Positions 9,064-17,854 are shown, counted from the first letter of the stretch. The stretch is 64,000 nt of DNA from Nibribacter roseus (GCF_042662225.1 NZ_JBHSYQ010000003.1:1426001-1490000); one strand, 5' to 3'. Made by a program: numbers and translations. The notes: generated by a model not told the origin, from the sequence alone.

Positions 9064-10422
9064 ATGAACAAGCCTACCCTTCCTGTACTTGTACTTCTGC
9101 TGGCGCTATTTTCTATGTGCGGCAGACCAAATACCGTCTCCTCTACTGCCGGAAGTACTCAGAAACAGACGACACAGAAACGGAACCTCCTTTATTTTGA
9201 CGCTACGGCAAATTTTAAGCGTTTTGCTTACCAAGATTCCATAAAATACTATTTGGCCAAGTCTAAAGATGCCGGCGTAACCGACGTGATTGTTGATGTA
9301 AAACCAATTACCGGGGAAGTGCTTTACCCTAGTAAAATAGCTCCAGTAATGAACGAGTGGTCTGGATTTACCAAGCCAGGGGGCTTTGACTTACTTACCG
9401 TGTTCATTGAGGAGGCGCATAAGCTAGGGATGACGGTGCATGCCTCTACCAACACCTTTGTGGCTGGCCATAACTATTTTGACCGTGGTGTTGTGTACAA
9501 TGATCCTACAAAAAAGCATTGGCAATCATTGAATTACCTGCCCAAGGGTATGACTCCTATTACCCAGATCAAAACCAAATACTCGGCCATGACAAACCCT
9601 GCCTTGCCAGAGGTGCGGCAGTATGAGTTGTCTGTCTTAAAAGAATTAATCACCATGTACCCTAAGCTTGACGGCATTGTGCTGGACCGTGTTCGGTATG
9701 ATGGCATAGAGGCAGATTTCTCTGAGGCATCCCGAAAAATGTTTGAGCAGTACATCGGGCAGAAGGTGACGAACTTCCCCGCAGATATCTACACCTATTC
9801 CACCACTGCCAAAAACAAAGACGGCAAGCCCGAGCGCGTACGGGGGCCATTGTTCAATCAATGGATTGAGTGGCGGGCCAAGGTTATCCATGATTTTATC
9901 TATGAGGCCAGGGCAGAACTGAAGAAAATCAATCCGAATCTGATCTTCGGTGATTATACCGGTTCCTGGTATCCTACTTACTATGAGGTAGGGGTGAACT
10001 GGGCCAGCAAAGAATATGACCCTTCAGAGAAGTTTGACTGGGCCTCCAAGAACTACAAGAACTTCGGCTATGCCGAAGCCCTGGATCTGTACACTACCGG
10101 CAGCTACTACTTTGAGGTAGAGAAGAAAGAGGCCAAAAACATAGACCCCAATACCGTGAACAGAACGGAGGCCGGCCAGGACAAAGGCACGGATGACTGG
10201 TACACCGTAGAAGGCTCCGCTGAAATGGCCATGAAAATTACCAAAGGTAAGGTGCCAGTTTATGCCGGGATTTATGTAGAACAATATGAAGATGACCGCG
10301 AACAGTTTGTGAAAGCCTTGAAAATGTGCCGGGCCAAGTCAGACGGGGCTATGGTCTTTGACATTGTGCACGTGATCAATAAGGGCTGGTGGAATGAACT
10401 GAAAAGAGGCCTTACAGAATAG
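9064..10422 (+). CDS. GHL10-like TIM-barrel lipoprotein, copy B
   Basis: A 452-residue paralogue of the preceding gene, from which it is separated by a featureless 150-bp gap. The lipobox is FSMC with Cys19. The barrel opens with NLLYFDATANF. The block aligned with the candidate catalytic strand is DGIVLDRVRYDG at 203-214, so both aspartates and the RY pair are kept while the residues between differ from copy A (YC versus RV). VGVNWASKEYDP and VEGSAEMAMKITKGKVPV mirror copy A. Tandem divergent copies usually mean different linkage or chain-length preferences, which is inference. A perfect palindromic repeat starts 6 bp after its stop. Confidence 0.62.
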   Translation: MNKPTLPVLVLLLALFSMCGRPNTVSSTAGSTQKQTTQKRNLLYFDATANFKRFAYQDSIKYYLAKSKDAGVTDVIVDVKPITGEVLYPSKIAPVMNEWSGFTKPGGFDLLTVFIEEAHKLGMTVHASTNTFVAGHNYFDRGVVYNDPTKKHWQSLNYLPKGMTPITQIKTKYSAMTNPALPEVRQYELSVLKELITMYPKLDGIVLDRVRYDGIEADFSEASRKMFEQYIGQKVTNFPADIYTYSTTAKNKDGKPERVRGPLFNQWIEWRAKVIHDFIYEARAELKKINPNLIFGDYTGSWYPTYYEVGVNWASKEYDPSEKFDWASKNYKNFGYAEALDLYTTGSYYFEVEKKEAKNIDPNTVNRTEAGQDKGTDDWYTVEGSAEMAMKITKGKVPVYAGIYVEQYEDDREQFVKALKMCRAKSDGAMVFDIVHVINKGWWNELKRGLTE

Positions 10423-10428
10423 AAAAGT

Positions 10429-10466
10429 TGTTTTGGGGCTGTTTTTCTAAAAACAGCCCCAAAACA
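10429..10466. repeat. Dispersed palindromic repeat, copy 1 (perfect)
   Basis: Best copy of the family: arms 10429-10446 and 10449-10466 are exact 18-nt reverse complements around CT, left arm TGTTTTGGGGCTGTTTTT. It sits 6 bp after the stop of GHL10-like copy B and 48 bp before the NagX-like gene. Confidence 0.85.
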
Positions 10467-10514
10467 GAATACAAACAAGCTCAGAGTAGGAGATAAAGAG
10501 AGACCTCAAAAAGC

Positions 10515-11981
10515 ATGACCGTAGTAACATCACAGGTTTTGGAAGCCGCCCCGGTAGAGGTGCAGAAGCATTTGGCTTCTGTAACTGCACCTGCGCGCGC
10601 GTTCGGACTAGATGCTTTACGCGGGCTGGCCATTATAGGAATGGTGTTTTCCGGGGTGTTTCCGCATGAAAGCCCATGGCCGGGGTGGATGTTCCATGCC
10701 CAGGTAGGGCCTCCGGATTTTACCTATACCCCAACCGTACCGGGCATTACCTGGGTAGACCTGGTGTTTCCGTTTTTCCTGTTCTCCATGGGGGCTGCCT
10801 TTCCGTTGGCCATGAGCCGAAAAATTGGTCAGGGGCAAACGGGCGAGGTTCTCCTGAATGTTCTAAAGCGGGGAGCGTTGCTGGTCTTTTTCGCAATTGT
10901 CATACGCAATCTGAACTGGTTTGGTTTGCAGGGGCCTGGCTGGGTAAACCAACTGACCTCACTGATCACTTTTGCATGCTTTTTTCTGGTATTCATGCGG
11001 TTCACTTCGCTAAAAGGGAGCCAGGAAGTGCTGGTAAAGTTGATTGGCTTTATAGTGATAGCTGGATTGGTATGGGCGCATGATAGCTTCACCGCTTTTG
11101 AATTCTCCAAAAGTAACAACGACATCATTATAGTGGTATTGGCGAATATGGCGGTGGTTGGCTCTGTAATATGGTTGCTTACCCGCGGAAATATTCTTCT
11201 CAGAATGGGCGTGTTGGCTTTGTTTGCCGCCGTTTGGCTTACCCATGAAATAGAAGGCAGCTGGACAAGTGCCATCTATAACTTTCACCCGTCCCTGAAT
11301 TGGATGTATCAGTTTAGGTTTCTGAAGTATTTGTGCATAGTGCTACCCGGTTCAATATTGGGTGACCTGATGCTTAAGTACAGAACCGTTGGTGAAACCA
11401 CTGGAAAAGGCTCCATTTCTAAGCTGTTACTGGGTAGCCTTTGTTTGGCATTGGTCATCATAAACTTGTACGGGCTGTACACACGCCAGATTTACCTCAC
11501 GCTGGCCGTAGATGCTGTGCTTTGCCTGGTAGGTTTTTGCTTATTGCACAAAACCATTACGAAGCAAGAACAACTGTGGCGACAGGTCTTTGGATGGGGC
11601 GTGTTTCTGTTGTGGCTGGGGTTAGCGTTTGAGCCTCTTGAAGGCGGTATCAAAAAAGACCCTTCCTCCTTCAGTTATTGGTTTCTGACTTCTGGGCTGG
11701 CGTTCTTCACTTATATTCTTTGCGATATTCTTTCCCAACGTTTCCATAAAAATCTGTTCTGGAAATCCATTATTCAAAGTGGGCAGAACCCCATGGTGGC
11801 CTATGTGGGCACAGCCTTTTTGGTGTCACCGCTGTTGGCGCTCACCCACTTTTCTGAGGTGCTGGAAACTCTGCGTGAAATTAATGTTTACCTGGGTATT
11901 GTCAAGGCCTTTGTCATTGCCGGGTTGGTAGTGGCAGTAACGGTCTACACTACCCGAAAGGGGTGGTTCTGGCGTACCTGA
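10515..11981 (+). CDS. DUF5009 / NagX-like multi-pass membrane protein (heparan-alpha-glucosaminide acetyltransferase-like)
   Basis: A 488-residue inner-membrane protein with about 10-12 hydrophobic segments. The N-terminal cytoplasmic stretch leads into FGLDALRGLAIIGMV, the hallmark of DUF5009/YeiB/HGSNAT-like proteins. WVDLVFPFFLFSMGAAFPLA follows near residue 75. Family knowledge: NagX of Shewanella and Xanthomonas chitin/GlcNAc regulons belongs here, and human HGSNAT acetylates terminal alpha-glucosamine across the lysosomal membrane. A role in transmembrane acetylation of glucosamine, or in its uptake, is therefore plausible. It lies between the GHL10-like pair and a sodium symporter, supporting an amino-sugar theme. 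Activity is inferred from family only. Confidence 0.75.
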   Translation: MTVVTSQVLEAAPVEVQKHLASVTAPARAFGLDALRGLAIIGMVFSGVFPHESPWPGWMFHAQVGPPDFTYTPTVPGITWVDLVFPFFLFSMGAAFPLAMSRKIGQGQTGEVLLNVLKRGALLVFFAIVIRNLNWFGLQGPGWVNQLTSLITFACFFLVFMRFTSLKGSQEVLVKLIGFIVIAGLVWAHDSFTAFEFSKSNNDIIIVVLANMAVVGSVIWLLTRGNILLRMGVLALFAAVWLTHEIEGSWTSAIYNFHPSLNWMYQFRFLKYLCIVLPGSILGDLMLKYRTVGETTGKGSISKLLLGSLCLALVIINLYGLYTRQIYLTLAVDAVLCLVGFCLLHKTITKQEQLWRQVFGWGVFLLWLGLAFEPLEGGIKKDPSSFSYWFLTSGLAFFTYILCDILSQRFHKNLFWKSIIQSGQNPMVAYVGTAFLVSPLLALTHFSEVLETLREINVYLGIVKAFVIAGLVVAVTVYTTRKGWFWRT

Positions 11982-12036
11982 TTTTATTACGATTACAAAT
12001 AATACGAACACAAACAGATTGCTTTAAAATAATAGA

Positions 12037-13917
12037 ATGAGTTTAAGCGGATTAGACATCGGCATCATCATCGCCTATATAGTGGGCATTTTGGGTATTG
12101 GCTTTTATATCTCCAAAAGAGCCTCTAAAGACATGCAAAGCTACTTTTTAGGTGGCAACACCATGAAGTGGTACTACTTGGGTCTAAGCAACGCCTCAGG
12201 TATGTTTGACGTGTCGGGCACTATGTGGACTGTTATGATCCTGTTTGTCTACGGCCTCAAAAGCGCCTGGATTCCATGGCTGTGGCCAGTGTGGAACCAG
12301 GTATTCATCTTCGTGTTTCTTGCCATCTGGATGCGCCGCTCCAAAGTAATGACGGGCGCGCAGTGGATCACCTTCCGCTTCGGCGACGGCAAAGGCGCCA
12401 AGCTCTCACACATCATTATTGTGGCCTTCGCCATCATAAGTGTGTTAGGGTTTATTGCCTACTTTTTTGAAGGAATAGGTAAACTGTGTACCATCATTCT
12501 GCCCTGGGACCTGAGCTTTACCATTGGCGAATGGGCTGTTTCTTCTGAACGCGGCTATGCGCTGTTGATCTGCCTGATCACTACCATTTACACCGTGAAA
12601 GGCGGTATGTACAGCGTGGTGGCCACCGAGATTCTTCAGTTTATTATCATGACCATCTCTTGCTTCGTGATTGGCTACGTAGCCTATACCTCGGTAACCG
12701 GCGAACAGATCAGCGCGGCTATTCCACCCGGCTGGAAAGACCTCACCTTCGGCTGGACATTGGACATGGACTGGAGCCAAACCGCTTTCCCGGCGGTCAA
12801 CCAGAAACTGGAAACCGATGGCTTCAGCCTGTTCGGAGCTCTGTTCATGATGATGCTTTTCAAAGGCATATTTGCTTCTATTGCCGGCCCGGTGCCGTCT
12901 TATGACATGCAGCGGGTGCTGGCGGCGCGTACTCCTTCAGAGGCGGCCAAAATGAGTTTCACCACTATTTGGGTAATGTATATTCCGCGCTATTTAATGG
13001 TGGCAGGCTTTGCGGTGCTGGCGCTGGTTTATCTGGTGCCGGAGATCAGTGGCATGGGGGCTAACATGGACTTTGAGCAAATTCTGCCGCTGGCCATTAA
13101 CAAGTTTGTACCAAATGGTTTCAGAGGCTTATTGTTGGCCGGTCTTTTGGCCGCTTTCATGGGTACATTCTCAGCCTTTGTCAATTCGGCCCCGGCGTAT
13201 ATTGTGAATGACATTTACAAGAAGTACATCAACCCCAACGCCTCTGACAAAAAGTATGTCCGGATGAGTATTGTTTCGTCCATCCTGTTGGTAATAGCGG
13301 GTATCATCTTCGGGTTTAACGCTGGTTCTTTGAACAAGCTTACGCTCTGGATTACCTCGGCCCTGTACGGTGGCTACGTGGCGGCCAACTTCCTGAAATG
13401 GGTGTGGTGGCGCTTCACCGGCTATGGCTATTTCTACGGCATGCTCTTCGGGTTAATTGCCTCCACCATTAAGCTGTTCGTGTTCCCGGAGATTGTAGAC
13501 ATCTATGTGTTCCCTATCATCTTCGCCTTTTCGCTGGCCGGTTGCATGATCGGGACCTACATGAGCCCGCTGCCTAACCGCGAGGCCGTGAAAAACTATT
13601 ACCGCGAAACTCGTCCCTGGGGTTTCTGGGGCCCTATCAAGCGTGAGGTGATGGCTGAGAACCCTGACTTTGTGCCCAACCAACACGCCGGCCGTGACTG
13701 GACCAATATTGTAGTAGGCATTGCCTGGCAGTTCTCACAAGTCGTGATTCCGATCTATTTCATGATCAGAGAAAATTACTACGCTTTAGGCTGGTCTATA
13801 GTGCTGTTGATTACCACGATTATTCTTAAGAAGAACTGGTGGGATAAGCTAGAGGAATCAGATGTGGAGCCTACGTATGAGAAAGATAGAAAAGAGAAGC
13901 TGGTAAAAGTAGGCTAA
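12037..13917 (+). CDS. Sodium:solute symporter (SSS family)
   Basis: A 626-residue inner-membrane symporter with about 13-14 helices. The N terminus MSLSGLDIGIIIAYIVGILG followed by SYFLGGNTMKWYYLGLSNAS is the family's first-helix and gate region. The middle has PSYDMQRVLAARTPSEAAKMS and GLLLAGLLAAFMGTFSAFVNS, both standard for sugar-type SSS carriers. A charged cytoplasmic tail of about 30 residues ends in KLVKVG. In this cluster it would carry the mono- or disaccharide released in the periplasm. The following SGNH esterase starts 3 bp after its stop, so the two are almost certainly co-transcribed. The substrate cannot be set from sequence. Confidence 0.88.
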   Translation: MSLSGLDIGIIIAYIVGILGIGFYISKRASKDMQSYFLGGNTMKWYYLGLSNASGMFDVSGTMWTVMILFVYGLKSAWIPWLWPVWNQVFIFVFLAIWMRRSKVMTGAQWITFRFGDGKGAKLSHIIIVAFAIISVLGFIAYFFEGIGKLCTIILPWDLSFTIGEWAVSSERGYALLICLITTIYTVKGGMYSVVATEILQFIIMTISCFVIGYVAYTSVTGEQISAAIPPGWKDLTFGWTLDMDWSQTAFPAVNQKLETDGFSLFGALFMMMLFKGIFASIAGPVPSYDMQRVLAARTPSEAAKMSFTTIWVMYIPRYLMVAGFAVLALVYLVPEISGMGANMDFEQILPLAINKFVPNGFRGLLLAGLLAAFMGTFSAFVNSAPAYIVNDIYKKYINPNASDKKYVRMSIVSSILLVIAGIIFGFNAGSLNKLTLWITSALYGGYVAANFLKWVWWRFTGYGYFYGMLFGLIASTIKLFVFPEIVDIYVFPIIFAFSLAGCMIGTYMSPLPNREAVKNYYRETRPWGFWGPIKREVMAENPDFVPNQHAGRDWTNIVVGIAWQFSQVVIPIYFMIRENYYALGWSIVLLITTIILKKNWWDKLEESDVEPTYEKDRKEKLVKVG

Positions 13918-13920
13918 CTG

Positions 13921-14613
13921 ATGATCAGGAAGAAAAACCTATTCATGCTCTTAATAGCCGTGCTCCTTTTTAGTGGCATGGCTTGGGCGCAGGAAGCCGC
14001 CAAGATTGACAGTAGCTATGCCAACTCGCATTACCGCATGCGGCTGGATTTTTTCAGGCAAATGCCCAACCTGAAAAAGGAAATTGTCTTTCTGGGCAAC
14101 AGCATTACCGAGGCGGGAGAGTGGCAGGAGCTGGTGCCATGCAAACCGGTAGTCAACCGCGGCATTAGTGGCGACGTGACGTGGGGAGTTTTAGCCCGGT
14201 TAGACGAAGTGTTGGCCTCTAAACCAGCCAAGATTTTCTTGCTTATTGGAGTAAATGATTTAAAGCGAGGAATATCAACTGAAATCATTTCAGCTAACCA
14301 CCGGAGAATTCTGGCGCAAATAGAGCGGTATTCACCCAAAACCAAAGTGATTCTGCAGAGTGTGCTGCCAGTAAACGAAGATATGCTGGCTATAAACTAT
14401 AAGAACATTAATAATGCTCTAATAGTGGAATTGAACAAACGGCTTCAGGTATTGGCAGGGGAGTATGGAAATGTAACCTTCATTAACCTGCATCCAACTT
14501 TTGCTGATAGTACCGGGCAATTAGAAAAAGGATTGTCAACTGATGGGCTGCACCTTAAAACGGTGGCCTACATAAAATGGGTAGAGTACCTGAGAAAAGA
14601 AAAGGTTCTGTAA
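13921..14613 (+). CDS. SGNH/GDSL esterase, periplasmic (paralogue 1)
   Basis: A 230-residue secreted SGNH hydrolase with a signal peptide ending near WAQ (residue 23). The four blocks are present: FLGNSIT with nucleophile Ser61, NRGISGD with oxyanion Gly84, GVND with Asn112, and DGLHL with Asp208/His211. Family knowledge: such enzymes remove O-acetyl or similar esters from glycans. Being 3 bp behind the symporter gene and next to a paralogue, it probably deacylates the imported glycan in the periplasm. Substrate unknown. Confidence 0.88.
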   Translation: MIRKKNLFMLLIAVLLFSGMAWAQEAAKIDSSYANSHYRMRLDFFRQMPNLKKEIVFLGNSITEAGEWQELVPCKPVVNRGISGDVTWGVLARLDEVLASKPAKIFLLIGVNDLKRGISTEIISANHRRILAQIERYSPKTKVILQSVLPVNEDMLAINYKNINNALIVELNKRLQVLAGEYGNVTFINLHPTFADSTGQLEKGLSTDGLHLKTVAYIKWVEYLRKEKVL

Positions 14614-14615
14614 GC

Positions 14616-14653
14616 CGTTTTTGGTGTGTTTTCTGAAAAACAGGCACAAAACA
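14616..14653. repeat. Dispersed palindromic repeat, copy 2
   Basis: Imperfect copy beginning 2 bp after the stop of SGNH paralogue 1. The right half AAAAACAGGCACAAAACAG matches the family consensus with changes in the central GC block. A second copy follows in the same gap. Confidence 0.65.
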
Positions 14654-14718
14654 GGAATAGAGAAAAAAGCTTGGACTCGGCCCATCAGTAGACTTGGAGT
14701 GGCTAAAAAAGAAATACG

Positions 14719-14757
14719 TGTTTTCAGGCTGTTTTCCTGAAAATAGCCTGAAAACAG
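14719..14757. repeat. Dispersed palindromic repeat, copy 3
   Basis: Near-perfect copy. Left arm TGTTTTCAGGCTGTTTTC pairs with a right arm ending GCCTGAAAACA, with one mismatch in the inner arm. It lies 13 bp before the ATG of SGNH paralogue 2, so the palindrome is in the leader of that gene as well as the trailer of the previous one. Confidence 0.8.
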
Positions 14758-14769
14758 AAATTGAGATAG

Positions 14770-15477
14770 ATGAGATTACTACGTAAAGTGTGTAAACAAA
14801 TGCTGAAAGGTAGCCTGGCGGTGCTTGGGGGCATGTTGTGGACTTTCACTGGTTTTGCCCAAACGGCCAAGCTAGACAGCAACTATGTGAACCCCCACTA
14901 TGAAATGCGGTTGAAGGAGTTCAGCGCGCAGCCCATTCCTAAAAACGCCGTTGTGTTTTTAGGCAACAGCATTACGGCGCGCGGCAAATGGGCCGAGTTA
15001 CTGCCCGGTATGCCCGTGGTCAACCGCGGCATCGGCGGTGACATTACGCATGGTGTTCTGGCCCGTTTAGATGACATCTTAGCGGCCAAGCCGAAGAAGA
15101 TTTTCCTTCTCATCGGTATCAATGATTTGTCGCGCCGGTTCCCGGAAGAAGTCATCATGCAGAAATATGAGCAACTGGTGCAGCGCGTAAAACAGAAATC
15201 GCCTAAGACTAAGCTGTACGTGCAGAGCGTGTTGCCGCTGTTAGATGATATGCTGCAACCCGCGTACCTCAAAAACCTAAACCCGGCCGTGACCAGCCTT
15301 AACACAAAGCTACAGGCCTTTGCCAAAAAACATAAGCTCACCTACATTAACCTGCACCCGGTCTTTGCAGATGCCAGCGGCCAGCTTAAGAAAGAGTACT
15401 CGTTAGACGGCATTCACGTCACCGATGCGGCGTACCCGGTGTGGGTGCAGTACTTAAAAGATAAAAAATACCTGTAA
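14770..15477 (+). CDS. SGNH/GDSL esterase, periplasmic (paralogue 2)
   Basis: A 235-residue secreted esterase closely related to the gene before it. It has a signal peptide to about residue 30 (GFAQ), FLGNSIT with Ser67, NRGIGGD, GIND with Asn118 and DGIHV with Asp213/His216. The tandem pair differs mainly in the loop after the serine (EAGEW versus ARGKW), which lines the active site in this fold. The two may therefore take different esters or positions. A third paralogue lies far away at 46187-46876. It follows two palindromic repeats and precedes the DUF4434 gene by 59 bp. Confidence 0.88.
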   Translation: MRLLRKVCKQMLKGSLAVLGGMLWTFTGFAQTAKLDSNYVNPHYEMRLKEFSAQPIPKNAVVFLGNSITARGKWAELLPGMPVVNRGIGGDITHGVLARLDDILAAKPKKIFLLIGINDLSRRFPEEVIMQKYEQLVQRVKQKSPKTKLYVQSVLPLLDDMLQPAYLKNLNPAVTSLNTKLQAFAKKHKLTYINLHPVFADASGQLKKEYSLDGIHVTDAAYPVWVQYLKDKKYL

Positions 15478-15536
15478 ACAGAAATTGAAACTTAAGAGAA
15501 CTGCACTGGCCAGTGACTCTTTTTGAATACATACCC

Positions 15537-16472
15537 ATGCAAATAACCGGAACCTTTATAGACGAAATCTCCCATGATATTCCGCACCAGAACTGGGGGC
15601 GCGAAGAGTGGGACCGTGATTTCGGGTACATGAAAGCCGTAGGCATTGACACCGTTATCATGATCAGGAGCGGCTACCGCCGGTTCATCACGTACCCGTC
15701 GCAGTATTTACAGAAGAATTACGGGTGCTATGAACCACCGGTAGACTTAGTGCAGATGTACCTGGAATTAGCCGAGAAGCATGGCCTCAAATTTTACTTC
15801 GGGCTATATGACAGCGGGCACTATTGGGACACCGGCAACCTGCAAGACGAAATTGACGCCAACCGCTTTGTGATTGACGAAGTGTGGCAGAAATACGGCC
15901 ATTTCAAAAGCTTTGGCGGCTGGTACCTGAGCATGGAAATCAGCCGTAAAACCAAGGGCGCCACCGAGGCATTTAGAACCCTGGGGCAACAGTGCAAAGA
16001 CGTGAGCGGCGGCTTGCCTACGTTCATTTCGCCCTGGATAGACGGTAAAAAAGCCGTGATGGCAGCCACGTCGCAATTGTCTAAAGAAGACGCGGTTTCG
16101 TTGCGCCAACACGAAGAGGAGTGGAGCGAAATCTTCTCGGGCCTGCACGGTTCAGTAGACGCCGTGGCGTTCCAGGACGGGCACATTGACTACCATGAAC
16201 TGGAAGACTTTTTCGGCATCAATAAAAAAATGGCCGACAAGTTTGGCCTGCAGTGCTGGACCAACGCCGAGAGCTTTGACCGCGACATGCCCATCAAGTT
16301 CTTGCCCATCAAGTTCGAGAAACTAAGGTTGAAGTTAGAGGCCGCCCGTAAGGCAGGATATGATAAAGCCATAACGTTTGAGTTTTCACATTTCATGAGT
16401 CCGCAGAGTGCGTACCTGCAGGCGGGCCATTTGTATAACAGGTATAAAGAGTATTTACAGAGCTTACGCTAA
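15537..16472 (+). CDS. DUF4434 TIM-barrel protein, probable glycosidase-like
   Basis: The ATG at 15537 is chosen over the GTG at 15513 because homologous proteins begin at MQITGTFIDEISHDIPHQNW. This gives 311 residues with no signal peptide, so the product is probably cytoplasmic. The segment GIDTVIMIRSGYRRFITYPS and the later WYLSMEISRK and ALVQHC-region spacing fit the DUF4434 (PF14488-like) fold. Acidic candidates sit in GGWYLSMEIS and in the C-terminal ITFEFSHFMSP. Activity of the family is not established. An AGE-type epimerase starts 11 bp downstream, so the two probably act on the same intracellular sugar. Confidence 0.7.
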   Translation: MQITGTFIDEISHDIPHQNWGREEWDRDFGYMKAVGIDTVIMIRSGYRRFITYPSQYLQKNYGCYEPPVDLVQMYLELAEKHGLKFYFGLYDSGHYWDTGNLQDEIDANRFVIDEVWQKYGHFKSFGGWYLSMEISRKTKGATEAFRTLGQQCKDVSGGLPTFISPWIDGKKAVMAATSQLSKEDAVSLRQHEEEWSEIFSGLHGSVDAVAFQDGHIDYHELEDFFGINKKMADKFGLQCWTNAESFDRDMPIKFLPIKFEKLRLKLEAARKAGYDKAITFEFSHFMSPQSAYLQAGHLYNRYKEYLQSLR

Positions 16473-16483
16473 TCACATATTTT

Positions 16484-17677
16484 ATGAACCATTATTCTAC
16501 GCTGTACAAGCAGGAGTTGTTAGAGAATGTTATTCCGTTCTGGATGAAGCATTCCAAGGATGAAGAGCATGGCGGTTTTTATACTTGCTTAGACCAATTC
16601 GGGAAGGTGTTTGACACCGATAAGTTTATTTGGCTACAGGGCCGTGAAACATGGATGTTCTCCATGCTGTATGACAAGGTAGCGCCCAAGCAAGAATGGT
16701 TAGACATGGCCGTGCACGGCGCCGATTTTTTAAAGAAACATGGCCGTGACGCTGAAGGCAATTTCTATTTCTCCCTTACCAAGCAGGGCCAGCCGCTTGT
16801 TCAGCCCTACAACATTTTCTCAGACTGCTTTGCAGCCATGGGCTTTGGTGCCCTCTACAAAGTAAAGCCAGAAGATGAGTACGCAGACATAGCCCGCAAG
16901 ACATTCCAGAATATCCTTAACCGTCGCGAAAACCCTAAAGGCAAGTATAGCAAGGCCTACCCAGGCACGCGTAATCTGCGCAACTTCTCACTGCCCATGA
17001 TCCTGAGCAACCTGTCTTTGGAGATGGAGCACCTGCTTGACAAAAGTCTGGTAGATTCGCTCATGCAGGAGATCATACATGAGGTAATGGAGGTATTTTA
17101 CCATGAAGAGAGCGGCCTGATTCTGGAGAATGTTTACGAAGACGGCTCCTTTGCTGATTGTTTTGAGGGCCGACTGCTCAACCCTGGCCACATTATTGAA
17201 GCCATGTGGTTTATCATGGATCTGGCAGTGCGCCTGAAAGATCAAGCTCTGATCAACAGAACGGTAGAAATTGCCCTGCGCACCCTTGAATCTGGCTGGG
17301 ACAATGAGTTTGGCGGTATTTTGTACTTCCAAGACATTAAAGGCCATCCGGTTCAGCAATTGGAGTGGGATCAGAAGCTATGGTGGGTACACGTAGAGGC
17401 ATTGGTATGTATGGCAAAAGCCTACGCCGTTACCGGTGATGAGCGTTGCCAGCGGTGGTTTGAGAAGCTACATGACTATACTTGGAACCACTTCAGAGAT
17501 GACCAGTACAGTGAATGGTTCGGTTACCTGAACCGCCGCGGCGAAGTGCTGCTCCCCTTGAAAGGCGGTAAGTGGAAAGGCTGTTTCCATGTGCCTCGTG
17601 CTTTGTACCAAGTGTACAGTACTCTGGAAAATTGTAAGATGGAGGTAGCTCAAGCTGAAAAGTTAGGCGCCAGATAA
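16484..17677 (+). CDS. AGE-family epimerase/isomerase (N-acylglucosamine 2-epimerase type)
   Basis: A 397-residue cytoplasmic (alpha/alpha)6-barrel enzyme of normal family length. The markers are WLQGRETWMFSML with Arg54, the mid-protein GRLLNPGHIIEAMW, and LEWDQKLWWVHVEALV near residue 300, which hold the arginine and histidines used for epimerisation at C2. Family knowledge: members interconvert GlcNAc/ManNAc, mannose/glucose or cellobiose/glucosyl-mannose. In a cluster with a NagX-like protein, GlcNAc to ManNAc is attractive, but the family cannot be split by eye. It is translationally close (11 bp) to the DUF4434 gene and is followed by an intrinsic terminator. Confidence 0.85.
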   Translation: MNHYSTLYKQELLENVIPFWMKHSKDEEHGGFYTCLDQFGKVFDTDKFIWLQGRETWMFSMLYDKVAPKQEWLDMAVHGADFLKKHGRDAEGNFYFSLTKQGQPLVQPYNIFSDCFAAMGFGALYKVKPEDEYADIARKTFQNILNRRENPKGKYSKAYPGTRNLRNFSLPMILSNLSLEMEHLLDKSLVDSLMQEIIHEVMEVFYHEESGLILENVYEDGSFADCFEGRLLNPGHIIEAMWFIMDLAVRLKDQALINRTVEIALRTLESGWDNEFGGILYFQDIKGHPVQQLEWDQKLWWVHVEALVCMAKAYAVTGDERCQRWFEKLHDYTWNHFRDDQYSEWFGYLNRRGEVLLPLKGGKWKGCFHVPRALYQVYSTLENCKMEVAQAEKLGAR

Positions 17678-17689
17678 TATTTCCTGAAG

Positions 17690-17743
17690 AACGCCTGCGC
17701 TGACTCCTAGATAAAATAAGGGTTTAGGTGCAGGCGTTTTTTT
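17690..17743 (+). terminator. Intrinsic terminator after the AGE epimerase
   Basis: CGCCTGC at 17692-17698 pairs with GCAGGCG at 17730-17736, followed at once by seven T. The loop is long at about 31 nt. It separates the AGE gene from the CstA gene. Confidence 0.75.
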
Positions 17744-17751
17744 ATTGCCGC

Positions 17752-17788
17752 GATTTTGGCTTGTTTTTACAAAAACAGGTGAAAAACA
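17752..17788. repeat. Dispersed palindromic repeat, copy 4
   Basis: Core GGCTTGTTTTT / AAAAACAGGT around AC, with weaker outer arms (GATTTT and AAAAACA). It starts 9 bp after the T-run of the terminator and ends 66 bp before cstA. Confidence 0.75.
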
Positions 17789-17854
17789 TATAAAAAGCTG
17801 CTCTTTCTGTTGTCTTTCCCTTTCTTTACTTCCCAGCCAAGCTAAACAAAACAT

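Noticed and set aside
10676..11083. 135-residue open frame inside the NagX-like gene and several opposite-strand frames there
   Set aside because: They are shadows of the membrane protein in other frames, with no initiation context or recognisable domain.
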